From Dehalococcoidia bacterium (GTDB lineage: Bacteria > Chloroflexota > Dehalococcoidia > GIF9 > UBA5629), in the NCBI GenBank assembly GCA_014384515.1, contig JACNFS010000130.1:1-10379 (forward strand): a stretch of DNA of 10,379 nt, in the 5' to 3' direction. Position 1 is the stretch's first letter. Every line of letters begins with the position of its first letter. Both the position numbers and the translations under genes were made by a program. Positions 1 through 6,529 of this stretch are shown in pieces. The notes under the pieces are model-generated. The model worked only from the letters and a program-made list of their open reading frames with translations, was not told where the DNA came from and did no database searches.

Positions 1-2
1 TG

Positions 3-119
3 GTTCACGAAATCAAGTCTGAATTATTTGAGGCCGGCTCCGAAGTTATCTCGATACAGTATCAACAGAAAGCAGAGCTGGTGACGCCGCCAAATATGCC
101 GCCGTTGCGGCCCACTTAG
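3..119 (+). CDS. Possible C-terminal end of an unidentified protein (partial)
   Basis: The third forward frame is open from the window edge to a TAG at 117-119 and reads as 38 residues of ordinary-looking protein (VHEIKSELFEAGSEVIS, then a proline-rich tail ending PPLRPT). Its amino-acid mix is more natural than that of the opposite-strand frame covering the same bases. There is no start codon in the window and the family is not recognisable. It is only a candidate gene tail, and chance openness over 117 bases is quite possible. Confidence 0.3.
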   Translation, partial: VHEIKSELFEAGSEVISIQYQQKAELVTPPNMPPLRPT

Positions 120-237
120 GTCGCGGAAGCATTTGGGCACATGGCAAAGCGCCGGAGATGTTTCTAAATCAGGCAGTGCACATTCAAAAGGTCTGCCTGT
201 CGAGTAACTTCGTGTCGCACCGGACCAGTACACAACC

Positions 238-308
238 AGATTGCTTCGTCGCTCATGCTCCTCGCAAAGACAGCACCTCGTCATTGCGAGCGGAGCGCGG
301 CAATCTCA
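238..308. repeat. Dispersed inverted-repeat element (TCATTGCGAG...GCAATCT type)
   Basis: The right arm at 280-308 has the form TCATTGCGAG-CGGAGCG-GCAATCTCA. The left arm at 238-272 is its imperfect reverse complement, AGATTGCTTCG...CTCCTCGCAAAGACA. Together they form a foldback unit with little sequence between the arms. Sequences of this form are well known as dispersed intergenic repeats in several bacterial groups. The open frame running through it (158-403) is very probably not a gene. The surrounding stretch from 120 to 399 shows nothing else recognisable. Confidence 0.6.
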
Positions 309-399
309 TGGGCAATGCTGAGGGTTATACGATGCCTATACAATCCGCGGATCAAGATGCTAGTATTGTGTTGCAGAAAATGAGAGGGGTCAGCAGGCT

Positions 400-1089
400 A
401 TGAGCAATAAGAATCCATACAGTATCTGTACATGGAGCGAAGAATCAGCTTGTATTGATTGTGGGCTTCAGGGGAAACTGAATTGCAAGCTGAATCCTTG
501 GGATTTCACCTTCTTCATGTTGAACCAGGTGCCTTCCCTGGTTATGGCGTTGTTTGGACTGGTGTTGATAGGGCTGCTGGTGGGAGCCTGGTGGCCGTTG
601 ATAGCCTACGCGATTGTCTGTGTTGCCTTTTGGGGACTGGGCGTCGAAACACGCATCCTTTGTTCACACTGCCCATACTGGGCTGAAGACAGTAAGACTT
701 TGCATTGTTGGGCGCTCACCGGTTCGCCCAAGATCTGGCGATACAGGCCTGAGCCGATGAATAAGCTGGAGAAAGCCACTCTGGTGCTGTTCTTTTCGTT
801 TGTGGTTCTCTTCCCCGTGTTTATAGAGGCGTATGGAATCTGGTTTATGTCTGTCAAGTACGCAGAGTTCGGGTTATATGCCCTTCTGGGAATGATTGGA
901 GTTACAGTGGCTACTCTCATGGCCGGGCTTCAGTTCTTGTATATCCTAATGTTCTATTTCTGCTCCAAATGTGTAAACTTCTCTTGCCCTCTAAACCACG
1001 TTCCCAAATCTATGGTCGATGAGTACCTTGAGAGGAACCCTGTTATGAAAGAAGCCTGGGAAAAAAGCGGATACAAACTGGGCGAATGA
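400..1089 (+). CDS. Cysteine-rich integral membrane protein of unknown function
   Basis: A 229-residue protein I cannot assign to a named family. A cytosolic-looking N-terminus carries C10, C18, C21 and C29, the core being CIDCGLQGKLNC. Four hydrophobic segments follow (about 45-62, 64-82, 127-146 and 155-186). Between the second and third lies a loop with CSHCPYW (C88, C91) and C103. Right after the last helix comes CSKCVNFSC (C188, C191, C196), and the protein ends in a short charged tail. The paired CxxC motifs at membrane borders suggest metal or iron-sulfur binding, or thiol redox chemistry; this is inference. The start is the ATG following GAGAGGGG at 382-389. A methyltransferase gene follows after 71 bases on the same strand, so the two may be co-transcribed. 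No export signal is present. Confidence 0.8.
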   Translation: MSNKNPYSICTWSEESACIDCGLQGKLNCKLNPWDFTFFMLNQVPSLVMALFGLVLIGLLVGAWWPLIAYAIVCVAFWGLGVETRILCSHCPYWAEDSKTLHCWALTGSPKIWRYRPEPMNKLEKATLVLFFSFVVLFPVFIEAYGIWFMSVKYAEFGLYALLGMIGVTVATLMAGLQFLYILMFYFCSKCVNFSCPLNHVPKSMVDEYLERNPVMKEAWEKSGYKLGE

Positions 1090-1160
1090 TAGGTGGGTTG
1101 ATGCCCGAGAAACGTTAGGCGCGACTCAAGCAGTTCAAGAACGTAGTCGGAGGAGACAAC

Positions 1161-1832
1161 ATGACGGTGATAAAGGTGCTATCAATAATTCTAGGGCTTT
1201 TTGCCTTATGGCAGGTTTTGATTAGAGTGTTTAGGAAGCTATTTCATTTTCCGGCTCCTGCGTTCATCGGTAGTTTCTTGGATAGCAATTACAGAAGGAA
1301 ATTGCAACCGCCTGAGAAGATAATACAACGCAGCGGAATAAGGAAAGGCACGCGTGTTTTAGAAGTTGGGTGTGGGAGTGGAGCCTATACTACCTTTGTT
1401 GCCAGAGCCGTTGGGAGGGAGGGAAGAGTGTATGCTCTTGATATTCAGCCAGAGATGCTGCAGCAACTGGAAAGCAAATTAGCCAGACCCGAAAACGAGG
1501 ACATCAGGAATGTTGAACTGGTCAACAGCAGCGCCTATGAGTTGCCATTTGATGACGACTCTCTCGACCTTGTATATATGGTAACAGTTCTCCAGGAAAT
1601 ACCTGACCGGAGCAAAGCTCTACAACAAGTCAGAAGAGTGCTAAAGCCGGGGGGGATTCTTTCGGTAACAGAATGGCTCCCTGACCCTGACTACCCCTGG
1701 AAATCTACTACTATCAAGATAGGTAGGGAGGCAGGTCTTGTTTTGGATGAAGCACCAGGGAACTTCTGGCATTACACTGTAAGATTCAGGAAACCACAAA
1801 ATAGTTCTTGGGCTTTGCCTGACACAGGATAA
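1161..1832 (+). CDS. Membrane-anchored class I SAM-dependent methyltransferase
   Basis: A 223-residue protein of the UbiE / Methyltransf_11 type, expected to transfer a methyl group from S-adenosylmethionine. The substrate is not evident. Residues 1-22 form a hydrophobic helix followed by basic residues, a likely membrane anchor. The Rossmann core follows: motif I VLEVGCGSG (66-74), the acidic post-I strand YALDIQPEM (91-99), an acidic strand with SLDLVYM (134-140), and LKPGG (161-165) before the late strands. It is slightly shorter than typical quinone methyltransferases and lacks their C-terminal signatures, so a quinone role is not supported. The ATG has a strong ribosome site, GGAGGAG at 1149-1155, five bases upstream. 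It lies 71 bases after the cysteine-rich membrane protein gene. A membrane-associated substrate such as a lipid or quinone-like molecule is plausible but unproven. Confidence 0.88.
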   Translation: MTVIKVLSIILGLFALWQVLIRVFRKLFHFPAPAFIGSFLDSNYRRKLQPPEKIIQRSGIRKGTRVLEVGCGSGAYTTFVARAVGREGRVYALDIQPEMLQQLESKLARPENEDIRNVELVNSSAYELPFDDDSLDLVYMVTVLQEIPDRSKALQQVRRVLKPGGILSVTEWLPDPDYPWKSTTIKIGREAGLVLDEAPGNFWHYTVRFRKPQNSSWALPDTG

Positions 1833-1839
1833 CAAACAC

Positions 1840-1891
1840 GTAGCTGCGAGGCTTTAGCCTCGCCTAGGCGACCCTAAAGGGTCGCGACTAC
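1840..1891. repeat. Compound palindromic repeat (GGCTTTAGCC / CCCTAAAGGG)
   Basis: Two small palindromes, GCGAGGCTTTAGCCTCGC and GCGACCCTAAAGGGTCGC, sit side by side, flanked by GTAG on the left and CTAC on the right. The whole 52-base unit is therefore itself an imperfect inverted repeat. It lies 8 bases past the methyltransferase stop codon. This is the architecture of a REP/MITE-like intergenic element. It could also act as a transcription barrier for the upstream genes, although no U-tract follows. Confidence 0.7.
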
Positions 1892-1906
1892 ATTGGTGTG
1901 TGGATT

Positions 1907-1932
1907 GGCCGACCCTAAAGGGCCGCGACTAC
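1907..1932. repeat. Second copy of the CCCTAAAGGG half-element
   Basis: GGCCGACCCTAAAGGGCCGC followed by GACTAC repeats the right half of the element at 1840-1891, with matched substitutions (GGCC against GGCC replacing GGCG against CGCC) that keep the stem paired. The compensated change suggests the unit spreads or is maintained as a foldback structure. Confidence 0.6.
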
Positions 1933-1981
1933 ATCTTGGTAGTGCATGGGCAACTGTTTGGTCTCTCACCCTCACCATGTT

Positions 1982-2002
1982 CCTCTCCCGTCGAGGGAGA
2001 GG
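1982..2002. repeat. Hairpin CCTCTCCC-GTCGA-GGGAGAGG
   Basis: A perfect 8-base stem (1982-1989 with 1995-2002) with a five-base loop, preceded by CTCACCCTCACC. The wording 'CTCACCCT...CTCTCCC...GGGAGAGGG' is a familiar dispersed intergenic repeat. The sequence after it is GAAATTTT, so a weak terminator role is possible. No gene is apparent between 1833 and 2103. Confidence 0.5.
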
Positions 2003-2008
2003 GAAATT

Positions 2009-2039
2009 TTGACACTCTCTCTACTTGGACAAGAATACT
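2009..2039 (+). promoter_or_regulatory. Possible promoter for yggS-proC
   Basis: A perfect -35 hexamer TTGACA (2009-2014) is followed, at the long spacing of 19 bases, by AATACT (2034-2039), which matches four of six -10 positions. It lies about 65 bases upstream of the yggS start. The perfect -35 box is the main support; the -10 box is weak. Confidence 0.3.
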
Positions 2040-2103
2040 ATGGTGTATTCAACAAGTACCTGGCATCGAAAAGGGCGCCTCAGCCATGTTACAATAAAGG
2101 CTG

Positions 2104-2769
2104 GTGGATATAGAAGTAAACATTCAAGAAATACACAGGCGTATTGCTCGGGCTTGTGAACGAAGCCATAGGTTACCTGGTGAGATAACGCTGGTGGCGG
2201 TTGCCAAAGGGTTTGACGCTTCGGCGGTGAGGGCGGCTTTTGATTGCGGGATGAGGGATTTCGGCGAGAATCGAGTTCAGGAGGCGGAGAAAAAGATAGC
2301 CCAGCTTTCAGACCTTAAGCCTGATATTACCTGGCACATGGTTGGGCATCTTCAGAGCAACAAAGCCAGGACAGCCGCGGAGTTATTTGACATAATCCAC
2401 AGCGTTGATTCCGTAAGGCTAGCCGGGATTCTAAGTCAGCGAGCGGAGCAAACGCTGCCTGTGCTACTTGAGGTCAATGTTTCTGGTGAAACGTCCAAAA
2501 GCGGTTTTGCTGCAGATGAGATTGCGGGGGCAGTAGAAGAAGTGAGACAATTGCCTAATCTGGAAGTGATGGGGCTGATGACTATTGCCCCGCTAACGGC
2601 TAATCCCGAGGATATCCGTCCCGTTTTCCGGAAGTTGCGAGAGCTACGAGATTACTTGGGGCTGGAGCAGCTTTCTATGGGGATGACTGACGATTTTGAG
2701 GTAGCAGTTGAGGAGGGGGCGACCGTGCTCAGGATAGGTCGAGCTATTTTTGGCGATAGGAGGTCGTAA
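2104..2769 (+). CDS. yggS: Pyridoxal phosphate homeostasis protein YggS/PROSC family
   Basis: A 221-residue PLP-binding protein, full length for the family. These cytosolic proteins bind pyridoxal 5'-phosphate without known catalysis and buffer free PLP. Loss in other bacteria disturbs amino-acid metabolism. Family marks are the PLP lysine in VAVAKG (K35), FGENRVQE (53-60), WHMVGHLQSNK (77-87), a VNVSGETSKSG stretch (125-135), and the C-terminal SMGMTDDFEVAVEEG with RIGRAIFG, which bind phosphate. The start is GTG at 2104: an in-frame TAA sits at 2095-2097, leaving no room for a longer start, and the AAAGG at 2096-2100 is an imperfect, close ribosome site. Its TAA overlaps the proC ATG by one base, a pairing common in bacteria. 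Confidence 0.95.
   Translation: MDIEVNIQEIHRRIARACERSHRLPGEITLVAVAKGFDASAVRAAFDCGMRDFGENRVQEAEKKIAQLSDLKPDITWHMVGHLQSNKARTAAELFDIIHSVDSVRLAGILSQRAEQTLPVLLEVNVSGETSKSGFAADEIAGAVEEVRQLPNLEVMGLMTIAPLTANPEDIRPVFRKLRELRDYLGLEQLSMGMTDDFEVAVEEGATVLRIGRAIFGDRRS
2758..2764 (+). promoter_or_regulatory. proC ribosome binding site inside yggS
   Basis: AGGAGGT lies within the last codons of yggS, four bases before the proC ATG at 2769. This near-perfect Shine-Dalgarno site fixes the proC start and implies translational coupling of the two genes. Confidence 0.8.
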
Positions 2770-3569
2770 TGCAAATAGGTTTTATTGGTGGTGGGGTCAT
2801 GGGTGAAGCTATGATTAAGAGCGTGTTAGCTAAGGGAGTAGCTGCGCCCGCTGATATCACAGTCAGCGATGTCAGCCAGTCGCGGCGCGATACCATGAAT
2901 GAGAGATACGGCGTCAAGACGATGGCTGATAATCGTGAGGCGGCGGATGGTGCTGAAGCGGTTGTTTTGGCGGTGAAGCCGCAGGACTTGAGCAAGGTGT
3001 TGGGCGAGGTGAAAGGGCTGTCGCCTCAGCAACTGGTGTTGTCCATAGTGGCGGGAGCTACTCTGGACAGTTTACGCCAGGGGTTGGACCATCCTTGCCT
3101 GGTTCGGGCGATGCCTAATATGCCGGCACAAATCGGCGAAGGTATGACGGTATGGACAGCCACTGCTGAGGTGAATCAGCAGCAGAGGCAAATGGCACAG
3201 TCCATCCTAGCTGCTTTGGGCGAGGAACTCTATGTCAGTAATGAGAAGTACATAGATATGGCGACTGCTTTAAGTGGCAGCGGTCCGGCCTATGTTTTCC
3301 TTGTTATCGAGGCACTTACCGATGCCGGCGTGCATATTGGTCTACCCCGTGATGTAGCTGAAAAACTGGTAACAGAGACAATGCTAGGTTCAACCCGGGC
3401 TGTCAAGGTGACGGGGAGACATCCGGCTGAGCTGAGGAACATGGTGACGTCGCCGGGAGGGACTACCACTGAGGGGCTGCTGCAATTGGAGACGGGTGGG
3501 TTGCGTTCTCTCCTCCTTCAGGCTGTTATCGCTGCCTATGACAAGGCTCAGAAATTGGGAGCCAAGTAG
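2769..3569 (+). CDS. proC: Pyrroline-5-carboxylate reductase
   Basis: A 266-residue enzyme, normal length for the family, catalysing the last step of L-proline synthesis: NAD(P)H-dependent reduction of 1-pyrroline-5-carboxylate in the cytosol. The N-terminal Rossmann fold starts with GFIGGGVMGEA (4-14) and includes AVKPQD (68-73). RAMPNMPAQIGEG (113-125) is the conserved active-site and cofactor region. The C-terminal dimerisation domain carries the signature ALSGSGPAYVFLVIEAL (167-183), DAGV (185-188) and VTSPGGTTTEGL (226-237). The ATG overlaps the yggS stop and has its own strong ribosome site, so it forms a two-gene operon with yggS. All key residues appear intact. Confidence 0.97.
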   Translation: MQIGFIGGGVMGEAMIKSVLAKGVAAPADITVSDVSQSRRDTMNERYGVKTMADNREAADGAEAVVLAVKPQDLSKVLGEVKGLSPQQLVLSIVAGATLDSLRQGLDHPCLVRAMPNMPAQIGEGMTVWTATAEVNQQQRQMAQSILAALGEELYVSNEKYIDMATALSGSGPAYVFLVIEALTDAGVHIGLPRDVAEKLVTETMLGSTRAVKVTGRHPAELRNMVTSPGGTTTEGLLQLETGGLRSLLLQAVIAAYDKAQKLGAK

Positions 3570-3600
3570 GCATGGTCACCTGAGGCATTGAGTTCCGTTT

Positions 3601-3629
3601 GGCCTGAACGAAACGATGTTTTGTTGGCC
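3601..3629 (+). terminator. Stem-loop after proC, possible weak terminator
   Basis: GGCC-TG-AACGAAAC-GAT-GTTTTGTT-GGCC folds into an 8-base stem (3607-3614 with 3618-3625, one G-U pair) closed outside by GGCC/GGCC. It begins about 30 bases past the proC stop. The sequence after it (TATCTTTC) is only moderately U-rich, so termination is uncertain. Confidence 0.35.
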
Positions 3630-3811
3630 TATCTTTCAACCACAGTGGAATGAATTCTCTCGCAATAGACTTCGGTCTTCAGCGGTTTTTTGTTGCCTTG
3701 TGATTTGATATACGACATGCGCTCCCAATGCCTGCGAATACAGGTGCCGTCCTCTCGAAAATCAAGGCAACCTATCTGTTTGGCCCTAGCCGCTTGCGGA
3801 CAAAATCGCAT
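3629..3811 (-). CDS. Doubtful small protein, possibly a decayed zinc-ribbon type ORF
   Basis: A 60-residue frame in the gap between the two convergent operons. It starts MRFCPQAARAKQIGCLDF, continues through DGTCIRRHWERMSYIKSQG and ends in a basic region with one more cysteine. The layout (an N-terminal CP, then HWE and lysine-rich stretches) recalls small bacterial CPxC proteins, but the expected second cysteine of the first pair is absent. It could be an eroded gene, or not a gene at all. There is no ribosome site before the ATG. A possible promoter lies at 3886-3914 on this strand. I do not recognise a definite family. Confidence 0.3.
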   Translation of the reverse strand: MRFCPQAARAKQIGCLDFREDGTCIRRHWERMSYIKSQGNKKPLKTEVYCERIHSTVVER

Positions 3812-3885
3812 TTTAGTGATACGAGGTCGGCAGTGGAGTCGCTACCATGAACAGTCCCAAGCGCAAAGCGTATTTTCTTTTGTTA

Positions 3886-3914
3886 ATTGAAGCTGGCGTG
3901 GTAGGCATTGTCAA
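3886..3914 (-). promoter_or_regulatory. Possible minus-strand promoter in the convergent gap
   Basis: Read on the minus strand, TTGACA (3909-3914) is followed after exactly 17 bases by TTCAAT (3886-3891), four of six -10 matches. It points toward the doubtful small ORF at 3629-3811, whose ATG is about 75 bases downstream. The perfect -35 box and ideal spacing are suggestive only. Confidence 0.3.
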
Positions 3915-3950
3915 TTGGTCGATGGAACCTCAGATGACTGCAGGTGGTAG

Positions 3951-4077
3951 AAAAAGAAGAGGCGTGAGCGACAACGGCAGGCCCGGCTTGCCTATTCCCC
4001 GGCAGGCCTTTGGAACCGCCAATAGAATCAGGACTCATCGTTTTGGTTCCAGTCACGCCTTAACTCAGCCTCTTCTG
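3951..4077 (-). terminator. Large branched terminator-like structure at the end of the kamA operon
   Basis: On the minus strand, AGAAGAGGC near the end of the acetyltransferase gene (4069-4077) and GGCGTGA just after its stop can both pair with one stretch, TCACGCCTCTTCT (3955-3967). That stretch runs straight into a five-T tract (3951-3955). Inside this outer stem are an inner stem TGGAACC/GGTTCCA (4011-4017 with 4045-4051) and a hairpin GGCAAGC-CGG-GCCTGCC (3976-3992, one wobble pair). The U-tract supports Rho-independent termination. The branched interior, about 85 bases, is larger than a simple terminator needs. The outer stem overlaps the last codons of the upstream gene. The rest of the 3570-4059 gap holds the features listed separately and no convincing gene. 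Confidence 0.55.
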
Positions 4078-4542
4078 AAAAATCAGCTTATCATCTCCAG
4101 GCGCGTAGAAGTCAGCAATCCGGCAAGCCAGTTGGTAGCCTTGGGAATAGTGAAAACGTCTCGTTCTCTCATATTCTGGCTTGGTGGATGTCTCGATAAG
4201 AGCTAATCTTCCCTGAGCCTCTTTTATCTTGCGCTCAGCAAGTGCAAAGAGGGCCCTGCCTATGCCGTGTCCCTGCTTCTGGGGAGCAACTGCAGCCCAA
4301 TAGAGGTCCCAGGTACCTTTGGTCAAAGGGGTAGGCCCGTAGCAAATATAGCCCACCACTGATGAGTTAACCTCTGCCACCAAGACGTGGTAACCAGAAC
4401 CAGACGTATCGTTAAGATAGCTATCAAGCACCTCCTCTGCTACTGCTACCTCGCCTAGCGTGAACTCAGGCGTAACCTGTAATATCTGCATTATGGCTGG
4501 TTTATCCTTGCTGGTCATCGGCCGGATCTTGGGTTTCATCAT
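4060..4542 (-). CDS. GNAT-family N-acetyltransferase, last gene of the kamA operon
   Basis: A 160-residue single-domain GNAT protein, predicted to move an acetyl group from acetyl-CoA to an amine. IRPMTSKDKPAI (6-17) is the usual first strand and helix. LVAEVNSSVVGYICYG (54-69) is the central hairpin. Motif A is LYWAAVAPQKQGHGIGRAL (80-98), with the acetyl-CoA pyrophosphate loop QKQGHGIG (88-95), followed by an ALAERKI helix. FHYSQGYQLACRIADFY (130-146) is motif B. It starts at an ATGA overlap with the upstream ATP-grasp gene, so translation is coupled. Context suggests the amine is on beta-lysine or a ligated product, by analogy with the acetyltransferase AblB of N-acetyl-beta-lysine synthesis. 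This protein is shorter than AblB as I know it, and its acceptor is not fixed by sequence. Its last codons form part of the terminator stem. Confidence 0.9.
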   Translation of the reverse strand: MMKPKIRPMTSKDKPAIMQILQVTPEFTLGEVAVAEEVLDSYLNDTSGSGYHVLVAEVNSSVVGYICYGPTPLTKGTWDLYWAAVAPQKQGHGIGRALFALAERKIKEAQGRLALIETSTKPEYERTRRFHYSQGYQLACRIADFYAPGDDKLIFQKRLS

Positions 4543-5540
4543 GACTCTCTATTAATAGCAAACGCTATTATCTTTTCGACAAACTGATTATAGGTCATTC
4601 CGGCAGCCTGTGCTTGGTTAGCTGCGCCGGCCCCGGGGGCCATATCAGGATTGGGATTAACTTCGATGACTTCAGGTCGTTCTTCAGCGTTCAGCCGGAT
4701 GTCAACCCTGGCATAACCTGAGCAGCTTAACAGCCTGAATGCGGACAAGGCAGCCTCTATGATGCGCTCTTGCACGTCAATCCTTATTTCAGCAGGGCAG
4801 ACTGCTTTGGTACACTGAAAATATGAGCTTTTCGGCTCCCATTTCGCAGAGAAAGTAAGAATCCTTGGCATATCAGGAGGCAGTGAGTAGGTTATCTCGG
4901 AGAGGGGCAGGGCCATGAGCTGTCCGTTCCCCAAGACCGAGACATTGAATTCACGGCCTTGTACAAACTCCTCCACTAGCGCTCTTCCGCCGAAGAGCTT
5001 GCTTATCCTGACGACCTGCTCTTCCAATTGGGCAGGATTATCCACCACACTCTTCTCCGATATGCCGTGGCTTGCATCTTCGGCACAGGGTTTCACCATA
5101 CAAGGGTAGCTGAGGCGAAACGCATGTAAATTTTCAGGACTTAGCAACTGGCCCTCAGGCGTGTTAATCCCTGCTGCTTTCAGACGTGCCTTAGAATTCA
5201 TCTTGTCTAGGGCTAGCGACAGTGCGGTGCCGGGGCAGCCGGTGTAATTTAGCCCGAGCTCCGACAAAATGTCAGCCACAACGGCTTCCGTTTCTGGACA
5301 GCCATCAAAGCCTTCGAAAAGGTTGAACACCAAATCTGCTTCCGCTTCGTTTAGGCTTTTGCTGACTTGCTCCAGGGGAGGCAGCAGGGGTATGCGAATT
5401 ACGGGATATCCCAACTCAGCTAAAGCACGGTGGACTGCTTCCACTTCGTCAAGTACGCCAAGCACCGCTTTTTCCTCTCCCATAGTTTTATAGCGACCCA
5501 AGCTTGGCTCGTTATAGATAATTGCTACCTTCGGACGCAT
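4539..5540 (-). CDS. D-Ala-D-Ala ligase-like ATP-grasp enzyme, divergent (ligase B)
   Basis: A 333-residue protein with the three-part ATP-grasp layout of D-alanine-D-alanine ligases, which join an acyl-phosphate to an amine. Recognisable parts are VFNLFEG (71-77), YTGCPG (99-104), DKMNSKARLKAAGINTP (112-128), VKPCAEDASHGI (149-160, the ATP-lysine strand and glycine loop), VEEFVQGREFNVSVLG (189-204), an omega-loop-like stretch through SAKWEP and CPAE (231-251), YARVDIRL (276-283) and the metal-binding VIEVNPNPDM (291-300). The glycine loop reads EDASHGI where the neighbour enzyme has the standard EGSSKGI, and the terminal motif is PNPD rather than PLPG. A different acceptor or donor is therefore likely. 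It overlaps the upstream ligase gene by 16 bases and the GNAT gene by 4. A true cell-wall Ddl role is unlikely given the context. Confidence 0.88.
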   Translation of the reverse strand: MRPKVAIIYNEPSLGRYKTMGEEKAVLGVLDEVEAVHRALAELGYPVIRIPLLPPLEQVSKSLNEAEADLVFNLFEGFDGCPETEAVVADILSELGLNYTGCPGTALSLALDKMNSKARLKAAGINTPEGQLLSPENLHAFRLSYPCMVKPCAEDASHGISEKSVVDNPAQLEEQVVRISKLFGGRALVEEFVQGREFNVSVLGNGQLMALPLSEITYSLPPDMPRILTFSAKWEPKSSYFQCTKAVCPAEIRIDVQERIIEAALSAFRLLSCSGYARVDIRLNAEERPEVIEVNPNPDMAPGAGAANQAQAAGMTYNQFVEKIIAFAINRES

Positions 5541-6529
5541 TGCGGATACCTTTCTAGAGCAGCATTGAGAATGGCCGAGACAAGGCCTTGATAAGTCCAG
5601 CCCATTTTGCCAGCCATGATGGGCAGGTCACTGCTCCTGGGATTGAGCCCCGGCAGCGGGTTTATCTCAAGGAAATAGGGCACTCCCTCAGGGCTAAGTC
5701 TAAAGTCCAGTCGAGCAAAGTCCCGGCAGCCCAGAACCTGGAAAACCTTTATACTGGCATCCAGGATACTGTGTTGTACGCGTGTCCCAATCCTGGCAGG
5801 ACACTCGTAGTTCACCATGTTCTCCCAGTCCCGCTTCACTCCAAGGGAGTAGACAAGGTGCGTGTCTTTCTTGGGAAGAATGCGCATTATGCCCAGAACC
5901 GTTGGTGGAGAGTTGCCCACCATGCCTACCGTAATTTCATCCCCGGCGATGAATTTCTCTACCATCACCGGCTGCTCGTAGCGCTTCAATAGGTCCGTTG
6001 CCACCTTAATTAGCTGTCTGGCACTTTCAACCCTGGAAGCAAAGCCAATGCCCTTGCTTGAACCTTCATGTGCTGGCTTGACAAAGGCCGGGAAGGGGAA
6101 ATCGTCCCAAGCCATTTCTCCTAGCCGCTTGCTCTGGCTGATAACATGCCATCTTGGTGTGGCGATACCAGACACTGCCACTATTCTTTTGGTCAGGGGT
6201 TTGTCTAGGCATATTGCCAGACATTGGGGGTCTGAGCCAGAGTAAGGTATGTCCAGCATCTCCAGGACAGAAGGCACCTGAGCCTCTCTGCTCCTGTGAT
6301 TGCCACGCCCCTCGGCGATGTTGAACACCAGGTCTACGCCATTGTGGAGAATATTGGTGAGAAATTCCTTACCTCCACCCAACCTGACCACAGAGTGGCC
6401 TCCAACCTCAAGGGCGGCTGCAATAGCTTCTACCGTTTCGGGAGAGTCATACTCCTCAAGAGCGTCCTTCGGGTGGTCACGTCTGAGGGGTATTGTCTCT
6501 TTAAGATCGTACGATAACCCTATTTTCAT
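5525..6529 (-). CDS. D-Ala-D-Ala ligase-like ATP-grasp enzyme, canonical motifs (ligase A)
   Basis: A 334-residue ATP-grasp ligase of the D-alanine-D-alanine ligase superfamily, expected to use ATP to activate a carboxylate and couple it to an amino group. Numbering is from the ATG: VFNIAEG (68-74), YSGSDP (96-101), DKPLTKRI (109-116), VKPAHEGSSKGI (150-161), VEKFIAGDEITVGMVGN (190-206), FARLDFR (271-277), and EINPLPGLNP (288-297), which holds the metal-binding Glu and Asn. All catalytic landmarks are intact. I chose ATG 6529 (MKIGLSYDL) because AGGTG lies six bases upstream and relatives normally begin this way. An in-frame GTG at 6538 is possible. The gene start lies inside the kamA tail (29-base overlap) and its end overlaps ligase B by 16 bases. 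With kamA upstream, beta-lysine is a plausible substrate; this is inference. Confidence 0.9.
   Translation of the reverse strand: MKIGLSYDLKETIPLRRDHPKDALEEYDSPETVEAIAAALEVGGHSVVRLGGGKEFLTNILHNGVDLVFNIAEGRGNHRSREAQVPSVLEMLDIPYSGSDPQCLAICLDKPLTKRIVAVSGIATPRWHVISQSKRLGEMAWDDFPFPAFVKPAHEGSSKGIGFASRVESARQLIKVATDLLKRYEQPVMVEKFIAGDEITVGMVGNSPPTVLGIMRILPKKDTHLVYSLGVKRDWENMVNYECPARIGTRVQHSILDASIKVFQVLGCRDFARLDFRLSPEGVPYFLEINPLPGLNPRSSDLPIMAGKMGWTYQGLVSAILNAALERYPQCVRR

Noticed and set aside
158..403. 81-residue plus-strand frame before the membrane protein gene
   Set aside because: It runs through the dispersed inverted repeat, has no ribosome site and reads as unnatural sequence; it also overlaps the true start at 400.
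1114..1120. GTTAGGC, like the 3' end of an integron attC site
   Set aside because: No matching RYYYAAC partner and no paired inner arms lie within the usual distance upstream, and there is no integrase or cassette array.
4031..4040. Minus-strand CGATGAGTCC, resembling part of a hammerhead ribozyme core
   Set aside because: The conserved CTGATGA is incomplete and no GAAA partner or three-stem layout surrounds it.
3847..4206. 119-residue plus-strand frame
   Set aside because: It runs over the terminator structure and antisense to the well-supported acetyltransferase gene; the composition is not gene-like.
5588..5992. 134-residue plus-strand frame
   Set aside because: Antisense shadow of ligase A, whose motifs are intact on the minus strand.
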